A DNA stretch of 64,000 bases from Azolla caroliniana. Its lineage: Eukaryota; Polypodiophyta. The stretch is from NCBI GenBank assembly GCA_043228905.1, contig JBHGNT010000012.1:14570001-14634000 (forward strand). Reading direction: 5' to 3'. The notes below the pieces were generated by a model. It worked only from the letters and a program-made list of their open reading frames with translations. It was not told the DNA's origin and made no database searches. The translations under genes were made by a program, and so were the position numbers. Below, one piece after another: positions 10,715-21,769 of the stretch. Position 1 is the first letter of the stretch. Every line of letters begins with the position of its first letter.

Positions 10715-12350
10715 AATAGGGTCAAACGAATAACCATAACATAATGTTGCGATGTAAACATATCATGATCTGACACCAATACCCCTTTGGATATATGAGA
10801 TGAGGTTCAGGATCAAGTACCTATGGTAACACAAAGATGTTTTGAAAACCATGGCGACGATGAATGAATGTCTTTCCTAGATCTCTATATTAATTTTTTC
10901 ATGGCGCCTCCCCGATGCTCAACCATGCTTGTTCACATCATGAATAGTTTATACACGAAAAAATACTAACAATAAACTATGTCTCTGTGCCCACCCATGT
11001 ACTTTTAGCTCTTTAAGTCCTATAACGAGGGCTTTAGCTCTTTAAGTCCTATAACGAGGGCTTCGAAGTGCACTTAGACTTGAAGTCTTAACATGTTTTT
11101 ATAATTGTATGTATCAATACTATAATATTATCTTGGTCATATTTGAACTTGAAACCTTAAGAACAAAGTCATTAAACACTTGAGCTAACCAAATGGCTTG
11201 CTCATATTGAATGTTTAATGTTTATGCGTATAAGAGATATGCGAGGGCATGTACCCATATACATATGTTTTTTAAAAGAAAACATATGTGTCTAGAATCC
11301 TTATTTCCCCCTCGTTAATGGTACGTTACCCAACCCCAAGTCTTATCATTACAATGGCATACCATGATTTATGTGTGTATGTATATATGTATAAATTTGT
11401 ATTTATATATGCTTATTTATTTATGTTGTATATACAGGCACTTGTTGATTAATGTGCGTGTATGTATATATTTATATGTATATACGCTTATTGATTTACA
11501 TGTAATGCTTATATTTGTGCGTGTATATGCCTTTTTATTTATGTCTCTGTTTGTAAATATGCTCGATAATTTATGTGTAGGTAACCCTAATCCTAAATTG
11601 TACATAGTTATGCGTTGTTCATTGTGGTGAGAATAAGAAAGCGGGATGACGAATCCCCCTCTGCTAATATATAGAGAGTAGAGACATTCCTTTGTGTAAC
11701 CCAAGTAGGCCACTCATCGTTTGCAAATGGCTCAATATCAAACCAAAGATTGCTAAGTTTCTCCTTGAGAAAACACATTTAGTGTGGGCTTGAGTGGACC
11801 ACATATCTCTTGCGAATGAAGTTTACAGGCAGGAAACTTTTTCATTAGAATAAAAGTTGCTCTACTTTCTTGTTTCTTTGTGAGCTAACAAACTGTGCTC
11901 GACTTGAACCAAAAAACGACAAGACAAAACTGGGGATTTTACACTCAATTTTGATGGGGCAGCCCAAATCCGCACCTTTGAATTGCACAACATAATGCTC
12001 TTCAGGTTGATTCACGCCAACATCGAACTGCTACACAAGTAAAGTTTCATCCCTATGCATGTATTAAAGGGAAATAAACAACTTGGACTTAGTTCTTCCT
12101 ACATGGGGCAACCATCGTGAAGAGAATGCGACATGTTCCTACATTGTTGGCGAGGTTAGAAGCCTTTTAAGGGTTCGTTCCTTCCTTCATGGGCAGTCAC
12201 ATAATAGAATATACATTTGAGTTCTATCATGAAGGGGGGGGGGAGACTTCAGGTTTCCCAAAATACCCTTCCATTTCCAATAAAAGTTTCTAGTAAAATT
12301 GTTTAAAATTTTAAATACCCTTCCCATTCCTAGAAGAATCAGCAGCAGAA
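10715..12350. other. Gene-free stretch with a 29-bp duplication and an interspersed repeat
   Basis: No supported gene. A perfect 29-bp tandem duplication lies at 11004-11032 and 11033-11061. Bases 11184-11365 match 17588-17755 (AGCTAACCAAATGG, then GTTTAATGTTTATGCGTAT, and GGCATACCAT at the far end), an interspersed repeat. On the minus strand bases 11145-11205 carry TTAGCTCAAGTG and GGTTTCAAGTTC, weak A- and B-box lookalikes. AT-rich bases 12290-12320 precede the host gene and may hold its core promoter. Confidence 0.5.
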
Positions 12351-12444
12351 ATGACCAAGTTCTTCTCTGTCAAAGGCCTTCTTCTGTTCGGAACAGGGTA
12401 ACCCTAACCCTAACCCTAACCCTAACCCTAACCCTAACCCTAAT

Positions 12445-12511
<67 letters not shown>

Positions 12512-12813
12512 CTCTTCAGAAAACGCTCTGCGCATTCCGCTCTCTTATGTTTGCCCCTGCATTCTCGTTCCTGGTCTGTTTTTTAGACGATTTGTTGGTC
12601 GCTGGCGTCAATTACATTCTTCTGTTTCTTTCTTTTTTGTGGAAAATCAGGATCCTTGTTCTGAGCGCGTCTTTCTACGATGTGCACAGATCTATCCAGT
12701 ACAATGAGAAGCCACCATCGCCAGAAGATATGGCAGCTCTGAGGGCTCGTATTAATGAAGCTAAAGAATCTTCCATGAAAGGGACCTTTGATGTTTTGGA
12801 CAGAAACAAGTAA
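12351..12813 (+). CDS. Small two-exon single-span membrane protein (69 aa), unknown function
   Basis: Proposed host gene. Exon 1 is 12351-12397 (ATG, 47 nt), intron 12398-12650 (GT...AG with a pyrimidine-rich 3' end), exon 2 is 12651-12813 ending AAG-TAA. Joined, they keep frame and give 69 residues: a short N-terminus, one hydrophobic span (about residues 6-24, joined across the splice site as GLLLFGTG plus ILVLSASF), then a polar C-terminal half with PPSPEDMAALRARINEAKES. This layout suits a small organelle or ER membrane protein, but I do not recognise the family. No stop or frameshift occurs in either exon. An alternative donor (AACAA/GTAATT) overlaps the stop, so a longer spliced form is possible. 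Codon reading is clean compared with the transposon ruins nearby. Confidence 0.55.
12400..12508 (+). repeat. (AACCCT)7 - (TC)n - (AC)n array in the intron
   Basis: Seven exact AACCCT units (12400-12441) start two bases after the splice donor GT, followed by a TC run (about 12445-12468) and an AC run (12469-12508). The hexamer is the TTAGGG type, not the usual plant heptamer TTTAGGG. It lies inside the intron of the small gene. Confidence 0.9.
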
Positions 12814-13260
12814 TTTCTTCTTCATCGCTCGTTCAGAAACGTGTATTTGATAGATAGTTTACAGTTTATTATTCCCTTATGATCATTGCCTTTCAGAATT
12901 TGAAGACTATACGCATTGCTGTAATCACGTGTATATATATATATCATATATCATATGAAGCTACTGATATATATCATATATATTTAATGGTACAGCTTGC
13001 AGTTTCTCCTTTTCTATTCCCTTTTTATCTTTCCCTTACAGGATTTGAAGAATGAAAACATTGTTATGCCGTGTATATAAAATTGTGTGTGTAGATATAT
13101 GGATATATTTGAAGTAATATTTCCTTCAGTCATCCAGAAATGTGTATTTGATTAGAAAATCCATCAGTATGTTTTTCTTTTGATGTCTTCCTTTTGAGGA
13201 TTTGAAGAATAAAATCATTGTAATGTGTTAGTATATATATGTTTTACATAAAGAAATAAA
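12814..13260 (+). repeat. Three diverged tandem units after the small gene
   Basis: Three related stretches of roughly 150 bp follow the stop codon. Shared words are AGAAACGTGTATTTGAT / AGAAATGTGTATTTGAT and AATTTGAAGA / GGATTTGAAGAATGAAAAC / GGATTTGAAGAATAAAATC, each followed by a GTGT-TATATA stretch. They probably form the 3' UTR or its downstream flank. Confidence 0.55.
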
Positions 13261-13524
13261 ACTCGAGTTCTATTTTACCATCAGATGAGGTTTGATTTAA
13301 TTAATTAATGCTGATGGAGGACAAAGTAGTATATATGGATGTTAAGATCTATCTGGCTGTCTGTCTTTCTGTATACACCAAATTGGATGGTGTAAATGAT
13401 GTTGAATTTCTCAAAAAACCTGTTGTAATTGGGAAAATTACAACAGCCATGTCAGAATCACAATAGCCATGAAGATTGAAGTTCCCTTTGCCGTAACAAT
13501 GGTTTTGACTGGAGCCCAATGATT

Positions 13525-13766
13525 TTGTCCTGGTTGACTCAGATACTGCGTATAACTCCTACTGCATATGCAATATCAAGTCGTGTTGATACCATTGCAT
13601 ACATTAGTGGCCCACAAGCTGAAGCATATCATATAGGCTACATCTTTTCTATTTCCTCTTTGTCTTTGGGACATTGTGCTTTTGAAAGCTTTACTTGTGG
13701 TTGAAGAGGCACTGAAGATGGATTTGGCATGAATCATCTGAAATCTGTACTTTTTTTGGGACACAA
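13525..13766 (-). pseudogene. Copia RT fragment
   Basis: On the minus strand the reading is SQKKYRFQM..., a charged spacer, then after a frameshift GPLMYAMVSTRLDIAYAVG, equivalent to SLMYAMVCTRPDIGY of copia A. It is an isolated Tork/Tnt1-like shard with no LTR nearby. Confidence 0.8.
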
Positions 13767-16171
13767 ATAGTAATAACTGCTTTTATCTCTCCCAGCTGAT
13801 TCTTATCTCAACAATGTGCTTAGCTTTTCCGAGATCTTTCATGAAGAATGCAGATTTGAGTTTCCATTTTATTCCCTCAAAGTTGTCTCATGCTTCCTTT
13901 GAGTGAAGCCATCTTGAGAAGCATGAAAGAGTTGAATTTCTTATACCATAGGCGTGGGGCTTGTCATACTAGAACTAATATTCTGGCCTAATTTACCTAA
14001 TTTATTTTCCCAATTTTACATTATGGCTTTCTGGCTGTTTCACACCTGCTAGACAACTAATGCTACGACATGCCCATGGGGTTGACTCTTGATGGAGGGG
14101 GGAGGAAAGGTAGCAGTGGGGATACACAGTCGGGGGTGAGCGTGGTGATGGCCAGGATGACTTCATTGTCTACGATGGCATGCAGTGTTGGTAGAGAATC
14201 GGTGATCTCAACATGAGCGGAAGGCCGTATGGCATCTTGTGCCTACTTGGACACAAGATAACATACGTAATTAATCATGTCTGCTGCCAACTAATGACAT
14301 GACGTAAAGGAACATGCAAGTGAATTCCAGAAGAGGCAAAAGTTGCAGAAGGCCAGGTGATAATGATAGGAAAAATGCATCGACTCCCTGAATGGCAATC
14401 GGCCTTGGTAGAAGAGCAACTGACGGCCACGGAATGCCAGATCATAGACGTGAACTGAAAGAATCAAGGAACAGACAAGCCACCTTAGGGAAAGCACCAG
14501 CTGCCAACAAGCCGTAGAGCAGCGTATGGAAGTAGAAAGAAAAGAAAGAAAGAAATATTAAAGTCTTTTAAGAGGCCAAAATGGCCTATAAGACCAAATA
14601 AGAGATTACATCTTAAGTGTTGTCTCGTCTTAGAGAAACACACACATTGAGACCCAATGGACAATGGAAGTTGATGAAATCTGGGAGGACATTGAGTGCA
14701 GGTTCTTCGCCCTTGCTGCTGCCACCTTTTCTGAAACCCCTGCACTCTGCATATTGGGGCTGATGTGCATTTAGCTTGAGAAGTCCCTATCACTCCCATC
14801 AAATGTCATGAGCAAAATATGAGCGCTGCAACCGGTGCACATTACATGACTATTCTACGTGACTCATCTCATACAGATTCCATCTCCCATGGACACTATG
14901 ATTTGTTGGAGACACATTACTAGTAATGAAAGTTTGCTCCAACATGTAATCAAATGATGGTATTTCATGTATGAAGCTTGTTTTTACCTTGCCCTTCTGC
15001 TTAAAATAGGTGCCTGTTGTGCTGGCATCATCTACGATACCTGATTAGGGAGAACCTTGTCTTTATCTTCTATTTGTGCGCCCCTACCATGTTGTGTTTC
15101 TAAGATTGAGATCTCATTAAACTTCTACATGAGGTCTTTGCCTTCATGAAAATGTCATTATAAATAAAGGGTCACAACGGGTCATTTAAATCAGAATGAC
15201 TCTGCTTCACTTGGATTAAACAACGAAGCCAAACTTGCCAATCCCTCTTTGGTTGTATTACACCTTGTCCATACCTCTTTTTCGTGCATAGTTCCTGGGC
15301 TGGCCATCTAGCATAGATCTTTTGGCTGTGTGCAGTAAAAGAACTACCCCCTCATTGTTACAATGCTAACGACTTTGCTCTGCCTAAGGGTCACATAGCA
15401 ATCTGAGCAAAACTGTTCTTGAAATAGCTCAATCGTGAGGATGAATGTAATACCAACAATGCTTTGATTGAAGCATATATTTAGAATAACTTGATACTCT
15501 AAACACAGTTTGGATGTTTATTAGTCTACATTTTTGAACCACATTCTTTAATTTTAGGAAATATTGTGCACAATTTCTATTTCATGTTTTGCTCGTTCAC
15601 AATTCTACTCTATCCTTATTAATATTAAAGAGATCAATAGCCAACAATACTAATGTCCTTTGAGTAAAGATTGAGATTTGATGGCAAAATTTGTAGTTGT
15701 AGAATTCCCCAAGGAAAATTGGTGTCCCAATCAAGGCAACAAGTGGGAAAAGTGTTTGCATGTTCATATTGCCTATTTGTGGATAAGATTCGCGTGTAGA
15801 AATGTGAACTATAATAAAATCATGGGGATGGCTAATTGGGTGATAATGTATGCCCACGTTCACAATCTTAGGTGTGTATGTTTAATGAACATAAATATCT
15901 ATCCCATGCTACAATTGCAATCTACAAGGTAATTCTTGTGGTAGCATTTAAGCGATAGAACCGTGCAACACAAGTTTTGTTTTTGGAACTTACCAATAAA
16001 ATAATAGGTATTATTGTTTGCTTATTGATAGGTTTTAATTGATTTAGTATTAATTAAGAAGAAAATTGGCATACAATATGCTAGGTATCTAACAAAGAGC
16101 AAGAGAATATGGTACTATGGTTGCTTATTGATAGGTTTTAATTGATTTAGTAGTAATTAAGAGATGAAAAT
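13767..16171. other. Gene-free stretch with small repeats
   Basis: No supported gene. Bases about 14545-14590 (AGAAATATTAAAGTCTTTTA then GGCCAAAATGGCC) match about 52895-52935 near the 3' end of LINE 3, so this may be a LINE 3-type tail. A 45-bp segment beginning TTGCTTATTGATAGG occurs at 16018 and again at 16121, just before the gypsy H LTR. An 84-codon open frame at 15678-15932 has no recognisable features. Confidence 0.45.
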
Positions 16172-16463
16172 TGTTACGAGTATGAACTTATAATATCATG
16201 TGGTAAGTTGTACCGTAGTATTCTACACACGATGATAGCTTGTGAGGGTTAATCGAGAGTGTAAAGAAGGGAAGATTAACTTTAATCTTAGGGATTGAAA
16301 CAACCCATTAAGGCCAAGTGTGAACTTGCGTAGGGGCCTTAGGTCTGGCTATAAATATGAGGCCTCACTACCCTCATTTGATACATTATCGACTACATCG
16401 AGACATTGATGTTGTGGTGATCAACTCTTGTAGCGTGCACATACTAGGTACGACTCGATACCA
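16172..16463 (+). repeat. Gypsy H 5' LTR (292 bp)
   Basis: Starts TGTTACGAG and ends CTCGATACCA, followed by a six-base spacer and a TGG-starting primer site. An inverted relative with the same layout lies at 18937-19233. A TATA-like TATAAATATGAGGCC lies at about 16351-16365. Confidence 0.75.
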
Positions 16464-16469
16464 AGTACT

Positions 16470-16481
16470 TGGTATGGGACG
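16470..16481 (+). other. Gypsy H primer binding site
   Basis: TGGTATGGGACG, six bases after the LTR end. The inverted copy has the same word six bases from its own LTR end (18919-18930, minus strand), which supports both LTR boundaries. Confidence 0.6.
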
Positions 16482-16489
16482 TTGATCGA

Positions 16490-16918
16490 GGTATACCTTA
16501 CAATTCTAAAACATTGTTTACGGGTAAGTGTGCTACGTTAGCCCCACGGTTTGTTGGACCTTTTATAGTCCGCAAATGCATTGGTTCAATAGCCTATCGC
16601 CTCGCTCTTCCTTATGGTGTTGAAATCCATCTAAATTTTCATGTAAGTCGTTTAAAAGAATTGCTTGGTTTTAGTGACAATATATAGTTACAACTAAAAC
16701 TTTGGTTACTTTTGAAGATTTAGCTTCTAAACCACATGTACCAAAGAGAATTCTCAATATTAAAACGAAACATTTGCATTGTAAAATAATCTGAGAATTT
16801 AAAATTAAATAGATGTATAAGACTATACAAGATGCGACATGGGAATGAGAAAATACTCTTAAAACTAACATCCCTAACTTTTCATTGCAAGAGTGCAATG
16901 TTTTAAATAGGGGGAGTA
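16490..16918 (+). pseudogene. Gypsy H integrase tail with decayed chromodomain-like end
   Basis: Joined almost directly to the primer site, so nearly all internal coding is deleted. The open part reads LAPRFVGPFIV, AYRLALP and IHLNFHVSRLKELL, the GPY/F-type module of gypsy integrase. After stops the same line continues with PKRILNIKTKHL, EFKIK and DATWE, matching the C-terminal chromodomain-like region of chromoviruses. It ends in the purine tract AATAGGGGGAGTA before a new LTR start at 16919. Confidence 0.75.
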
Positions 16919-17690
16919 TGTTATGAGCATGTCCATATAATATCCCGTGGTAAGGTATATCGTAGTATTTTTCACACGACGATAACTTGTGAGGGTTAAT
17001 TGAGAGTGTAAAGAGGGTTAATCGAGAGTGTAAAGGTCCACAAAACTGTGGGGCTAACTTAGCGCACTTACTCGTAGACAATGTAATGTGCGAGCTAACC
17101 AAATGGTTTGCTTCGTTTGAATGTTTAATGTTCCCTAACTTTTCATTGCAAGAGTGTAATGTTTTAAATAGGGGGGGGGGAGTATATTATGAGCATGCCT
17201 ATATAATATTCCGTGGTAAGTCATATCGTAGTATCCTACACACGACGATAACTTGTGAGGGTTAATCGAGAGTGTAAAGGTCCACAAAATCGTGGGGCTA
17301 ACTTGGCGCACTTAGCCGTAGACAATGTAATGTGCAAGCTAACCAAATGGTTTGCTTCGTTTGAATGTTTAATGTTCCCTAACTTTTCATTGCAAGGGTG
17401 CAATGTTTTAAATAGGGGGGGAGTATGTTATGAGCATGCCCATATAATATTTTGTGGTAAATTATATCGTAGTATTCTACACACGACGATAACTTGTGAG
17501 GTTTAATCGTGAGTGTAAAGAGGGTTAATCGAGAGTGTAAAGGTTCACAAAATTGTGGGGCTAACTTAGCGCACTTACCTGTAGATAATGTAATGTGTGA
17601 GTTAACCAAATGGTTTGCTCTGTTTGAATGTTTAATGTTTATGCGTATGAGAGATATGCAAAGGCATTTGCCCATATATATTTTTCCCCT
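16866..17690 (+). repeat. Mosaic tandem array made from gypsy H ends
   Basis: Three head-to-tail units. Each has the integrase end CCCTAACTTTTCATTGCAAG, a G-rich polypurine tract, an LTR start (TTATGAGCAT at 16921, 17187 and 17428), about 120 bp of LTR, then a piece of the integrase GPF module in the opposite orientation (minus-strand reading KCAKLAPQFCGP), then GAGCTAACCAAATGG. Spacings are 266 and 241 bp, the G-run length varies (5, 10, 7), and a short GAGGGTTAATCGAGAGTGTAA duplication is present in units 1 and 3 only. Confidence 0.8.
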
Positions 17691-18936
17691 CGATAATTAG
17701 ACAACTATGTTGGTACTTTACCCATCAAATCTCATCATTGTAATGGCATACCATAAGGAGCAACCTAATGGTCAAGGTAACAGTAACCAACTTTTCATGG
17801 TAGGCCCATGCGGCCCATCACATGGTTACTTCATTATGAATGCGTTTCATAATGATTGATCTCTTGGTGGCATCGTAATCATGTAACGAGCGAGGGATGT
17901 TAGATGCGTGTGTCATAGGGCTGACCTCACATGAAGTTGATCAAGCCCTTACACTTACAACATCATTGTGGCTATGCTTGTTTCGTTGCTATACATCACG
18001 AAATCGAGGTGATCAACAAGGATAACAAAAAAATTTGTTGTAAAAGGATGGTGACTGTGCCATTCTCACAAAAATGTGAGGACAGCCACCAAGATCTTTC
18101 CTCGAAAGACAACCATCGATCAATTAACATAACGTAACAAATTTCTAATATACACACATATATGTTCGTGACATGTATACAATTAAGTACGTATACATGT
18201 ACTTACATATGTGTATATAATAGAATCATTAACCAAAACATAACCAACGAATGATGTAATCGAGATACGTAATTGAGGCATATAGATTCTACACACACGT
18301 AACATCCAAAAAAACAAGAGTGAACGTAATACGTAATTGAGGTATTGACCTCTTATGCATACGACATAACTCGCATATCCAATATATAACAATTGAGGTA
18401 TTGACCTCATACGCATAAGTAACATATGTAAGCGAACTTAAATACGCAATCAGGGTATTGACCTCTTATGTATATGACACAAATCGTATATCAAATATAT
18501 GGCACTTGAGGTATTGACCTCATATCCATACATATGTACGCTTTATACAACCAATTGATTACCACTACAACATATTTTAATGATTGAAATTAATACATAA
18601 TGACAAACATGATTAGAATGGGAGAAGAAAGAATATAAAAGAAAGAAAGAAATGAATACCGAAGTTCTTTTGGTGTTATGTTTTTGGATCAAGCTCAACT
18701 GCACATCGATTGATCACCATCCAACCAAAAAAACAATCAACAAAAGAAACATTAGGAATTATGCCTATGATACCAACAATTAGAGCTAGATCATAATGTA
18801 AGCACATGATAAGGATATAATAGATAGATAGAAAAGAAAGGGGAGAGAGAAAGAAGGGTGCCGATCCACTTGACCACCCCCGAGCAAAGGGATTGAGACG
18901 GACTTGAGCTTCGATCGGCGTCCCATACCATCGTCG
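17691..18936. other. Gene-free stretch beside the inverted gypsy H LTR
   Basis: No supported coding. Contains the 56-bp hairpin minisatellite (listed separately). Bases about 18640-18918 probably are the untranslated leader of the minus-strand gypsy H copy, because they lie just inside its primer site; no protein motif is visible there. Confidence 0.4.
18339..18521. repeat. 56-bp minisatellite with repeated hairpin GAGGTATTGACCTC
   Basis: The palindromic word GAGGTATTGACCTC (5-bp arms, 4-base loop) occurs at 18339, 18395 and 18508, with one variant (AGGGTATTGACCTC) at 18452. Spacing is 56, 57 and 56 bp. The sequence between them alternates between two related spacers containing TATGCATACGACA / ATGTATATGACAC. 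A degraded fifth unit (AATTGAGGCATA) lies near 18274. Confidence 0.8.
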
Positions 18937-19233
18937 TGGCGTCGAGTCGTACCTGGTACTAGCGTGCTCGCTACAAGAGTTGAATCACCACAAGGATAGA
19001 GTCTCGATGTAGTTGATAATGTGTCAAATGAGGGTAGTTAGGCCTCATATTTATAGTGAGAACTAAGGCCCCTACGCAAGTTCACACTTGGACTTAATGG
19101 GTTGTCTCAATCCCAAATATTAAAATTAATCATTCATTTCTTTACACTATCGTTTAACCCTCACACTTTATCCACGTGTATAGAATACTATGGTAATCTT
19201 ACCACGAGATATTATATGGTCATGCCCGTAACA
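18937..19233 (-). repeat. Gypsy H-family LTR, inverted copy (297 bp)
   Basis: On the minus strand starts TGTTACGGGCATG and ends GACGCCA, then a six-base spacer and TGGTATGGGACGCCGATCG at about 18912-18930. It is a relative of 16172-16463 in the opposite orientation, so it belongs to a separate element copy whose body would lie to its left; none is recognisable. Confidence 0.75.
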
Positions 19234-19296
19234 TCATCTATCTAACCATCACCTAACCATCACTTAACCCGACCTTAGTTATCCGGTAGACCTCCT

Positions 19297-20068
19297 TAGT
19301 GACATACATTTGAATTGTGCTAAGCGGGTATTAAGATATGTTAGTGGAACCTGATATCAGGCTATCTTCTACAAGGAAGGAGTGGCTATTTGTTTGGAAG
19401 GATACATTGATATCGATTGGGCCGGTAGTGTATCCAATTGACAGTTAGCATCCAACTTCGTCTTCTCACTCAGAAGCAAAGCAATCTCTTGGAGCAGCAA
19501 GAAGCAACAGATAGTTGCATTGTCAAGTACCGAACCCGAATATAGGGGCGTGGCCATAGCCACTTGCGAAGCAATTTGCCTAAAACGGTTACTAAAGAAC
19601 TTCAATGAATCGGTCCACAAATCGATACATATCTACTATGACAATCAAAGTAGTATATAACTCGCACGGAATGGACTTGTATTCCATGCCCAAACAAATC
19701 ATATCAAGGTGCACTATCACTATGTTTAGGAATGCATCATCGGGGAGACATCGATCTCCAACACATTGGCCTCCACCACCAAATGACTGATATCTTCGCC
19801 AAAGCGCTTGGAGCGGACAAGTGTCAACAATTTTTATTGGCACTCGACCTTGAGCCACTCAACATTTGTAGCTTGAGGGGGAGGGAAGCCGAAAGTCGAA
19901 AACTGAAAGTAGTGGAGGAAATCGTGGAATCCGAAAGACGAAAGTTGGACAAGAGAAAAAGAGCCAAAAACCGGTTAAAGGCCGTTTAGAGTCATAGCCA
20001 ACAACTACTAAAGCCAAAAGCTGACCGAAAATGGAAACTCGAACACCACACCTGAGCTTGAAGGGGCG
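19297..20068 (+). pseudogene. Copia J RNase H and charged tail
   Basis: Reading in broken frames: HLNCAKRVLRYVSGT, GYIDIDWAGS, SSKKQQIVALSSTEPEYRG, YYDNQSSI, TNHIKVHYHYV, then MTDIFAKALGADKCQQF and ICSLRGREAESR leading to a Lys/Glu-rich tail, stop at about 19987. The polypurine-like CTTGAAGGGGCG ends at 20068 and is followed by TATTGAGAT, a changed TGTTGAG LTR start. Related to copia B and C by the tail and LTR start, but several in-frame stops make it old. Confidence 0.8.
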
Positions 20069-20159
20069 TATTGAGATATAAGTCTTTCCCACTAAAATTG
20101 TGAAACATGGGCAAAGCTATATGTTTTCTAGTTATGAAACCATTGATGTTCATAATCGA

Positions 20160-20760
20160 TTACAAAATGGCATCAATCCAAGCACATTTGGTAATATCCT
20201 CCAACAACAAATCAACACTGTAAAATATAGATGGCCACTCATTTTCTATCGTATGTCCTACAACCACACAATTTGCACCATTATCCATACAAACTTGAAC
20301 TACATTTGATGGTCCAACTTCAAAAATAATATCTTTCAAAATTTTAAATATGTATTCACTTGACTTGACATGACCACTTGTATCTATTGATTTCAAAAAC
20401 ATTGTGCCATGTAATGAAGAAGCTAAAACTTTAATAATTGGTCTATTTCATGTGTTTGACCAACCATCACTAACAATAGTGCATCCATATATCTTCCAAC
20501 TCTCATTCAACAATATAAGATCATGCTCAACATTGCAACTTCTCCATTAAGATGTTTCTTATGCAATTAATAAGTAGAAGGTGCTCTAAATGAAGGATCT
20601 ATGTTTGCACCAACCATAAGCATATCATGGAAAAATGAACTTTTCACCTTCCCATGTGGAATATGTTTTGCATAAAAAAATCTTGCAATAGCCTCTTTGC
20701 ATTTTCCCTCAATGCCAATTCAAAAGAATTGGTAATGAACCACTTGCCTCTAATTTCTAC
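20160..20760 (-). pseudogene. hAT-type transposase remnant (DUF659 region)
   Basis: Minus-strand reading in order: ARFFYAKHIPHGKVKSSFFHDM, a gap with stops, MVGQTHEIDQLLKF, then an open 80-residue part with FLKSIDTSGHVKSSEYIF, VVQVCMDNGANCVVVG and IENEWPSIFYSVDLLLEDI. These blocks and their order match the DUF659 core of plant hAT transposases (MDNGAN corresponds to TDNAAN with the catalytic Asp). BED finger, dimerisation domain and terminal repeats are not visible. A dead fragment. Confidence 0.8.
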
Positions 20761-21769
20761 TTTTTAGTAGGCATTTTATTCATTGAAATAGAAGTAGAAA
20801 TAGAGGACATCTATAGACACATCTAGATTAGCATTAACAACACTATTACATCTGAAATTGAGTGATCATTTCCATGAACCATTGAATTTTTGAATTGACT
20901 CTTCACAATATTACTTGCATTTTTCTACACCTTGTCCTCTTATTTGCAATAAATGGGCCCTGATTCAATGAGGGCCATCAACATCTAGATATGATTGCAG
21001 TATTTGCATTGCATCAAATGCATTCCTTTTGCATTATCTTTTTGAATTAGTACATGTTCCCAATGTAGGCCCATTTGTCTACTCATAATTTCCTAATTAG
21101 TGTAAATATCAAATTCTATTTTTTGTAATTTCTATGTATATAGTTCATAATTTCTTTACTACATAGTACATAGTACATACTATGCCCTAAAGCTCAAAAC
21201 CTATTATTAACCCTAAACATACCTGGATGGGAGAGGAGAGGAGCTTGGTTTCATGATGATGTGTAGAAATTGATGGTGGGAGAATATGTGCACTATGTAG
21301 AACGTTCAAGGCTGGATGAGAAAGGAGAGGAGCTTGGCATCGCACTACTGTGCAGAAATTGATGGGGCGAGAAGATGTGCACTATGCAGAACATCCACCC
21401 CTCTATAAGCAAGAAAAGAGTAAACAAGTATGTTTGCATAATATACACATTCGTTTGCAAACGAATGTTTGAGTAAACAAATGTGTATATTATGTACTGT
21501 GTATGTAACTAAATACGCACACACACACACATGCATATTCACATACATGGAATTTATATTATCTAATAATTTTTTTATGAAAGTAAACTTTGCCATTGTA
21601 TGGCCTCTTCAGTCATGTAACTTTGCCTTACTATGCACTATTCTATAATCACAAGAACCCACCACAACAAAAGAAGCTTGTGGTTTTTGTGAGTGGAAAG
21701 CGACAATGGAAGTTGAACTTAATTCCATTGGGTGGAATCACACATGCAAGTTGATCCCTCGACCTCAAC
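20761..21769. other. Gene-free AT-rich stretch
   Basis: Left part probably is further decayed hAT sequence. A short duplication around 21231-21260 and 21313-21340 (GGGAGAGGAGAGGAGCTTGG-like) recurs with GTGCACTATG(T/C)AGAAC. A near-palindrome at 21448-21485 (AATATACACATTCGTTTGCA mirrored on the right) could form a hairpin. No gene supported. Confidence 0.4.

Noticed and set aside
12400-12441. A chromosome end
   Set aside because: Only seven hexamers, flanked on both sides by unique sequence, and of the wrong type for most plants.
12651-12813. Exon 2 end (FDVLDRNK) as the start of an EF-hand loop
   Set aside because: AAG is followed by an in-frame TAA and the two exons make a complete small protein; no further EF-hand sequence was found.
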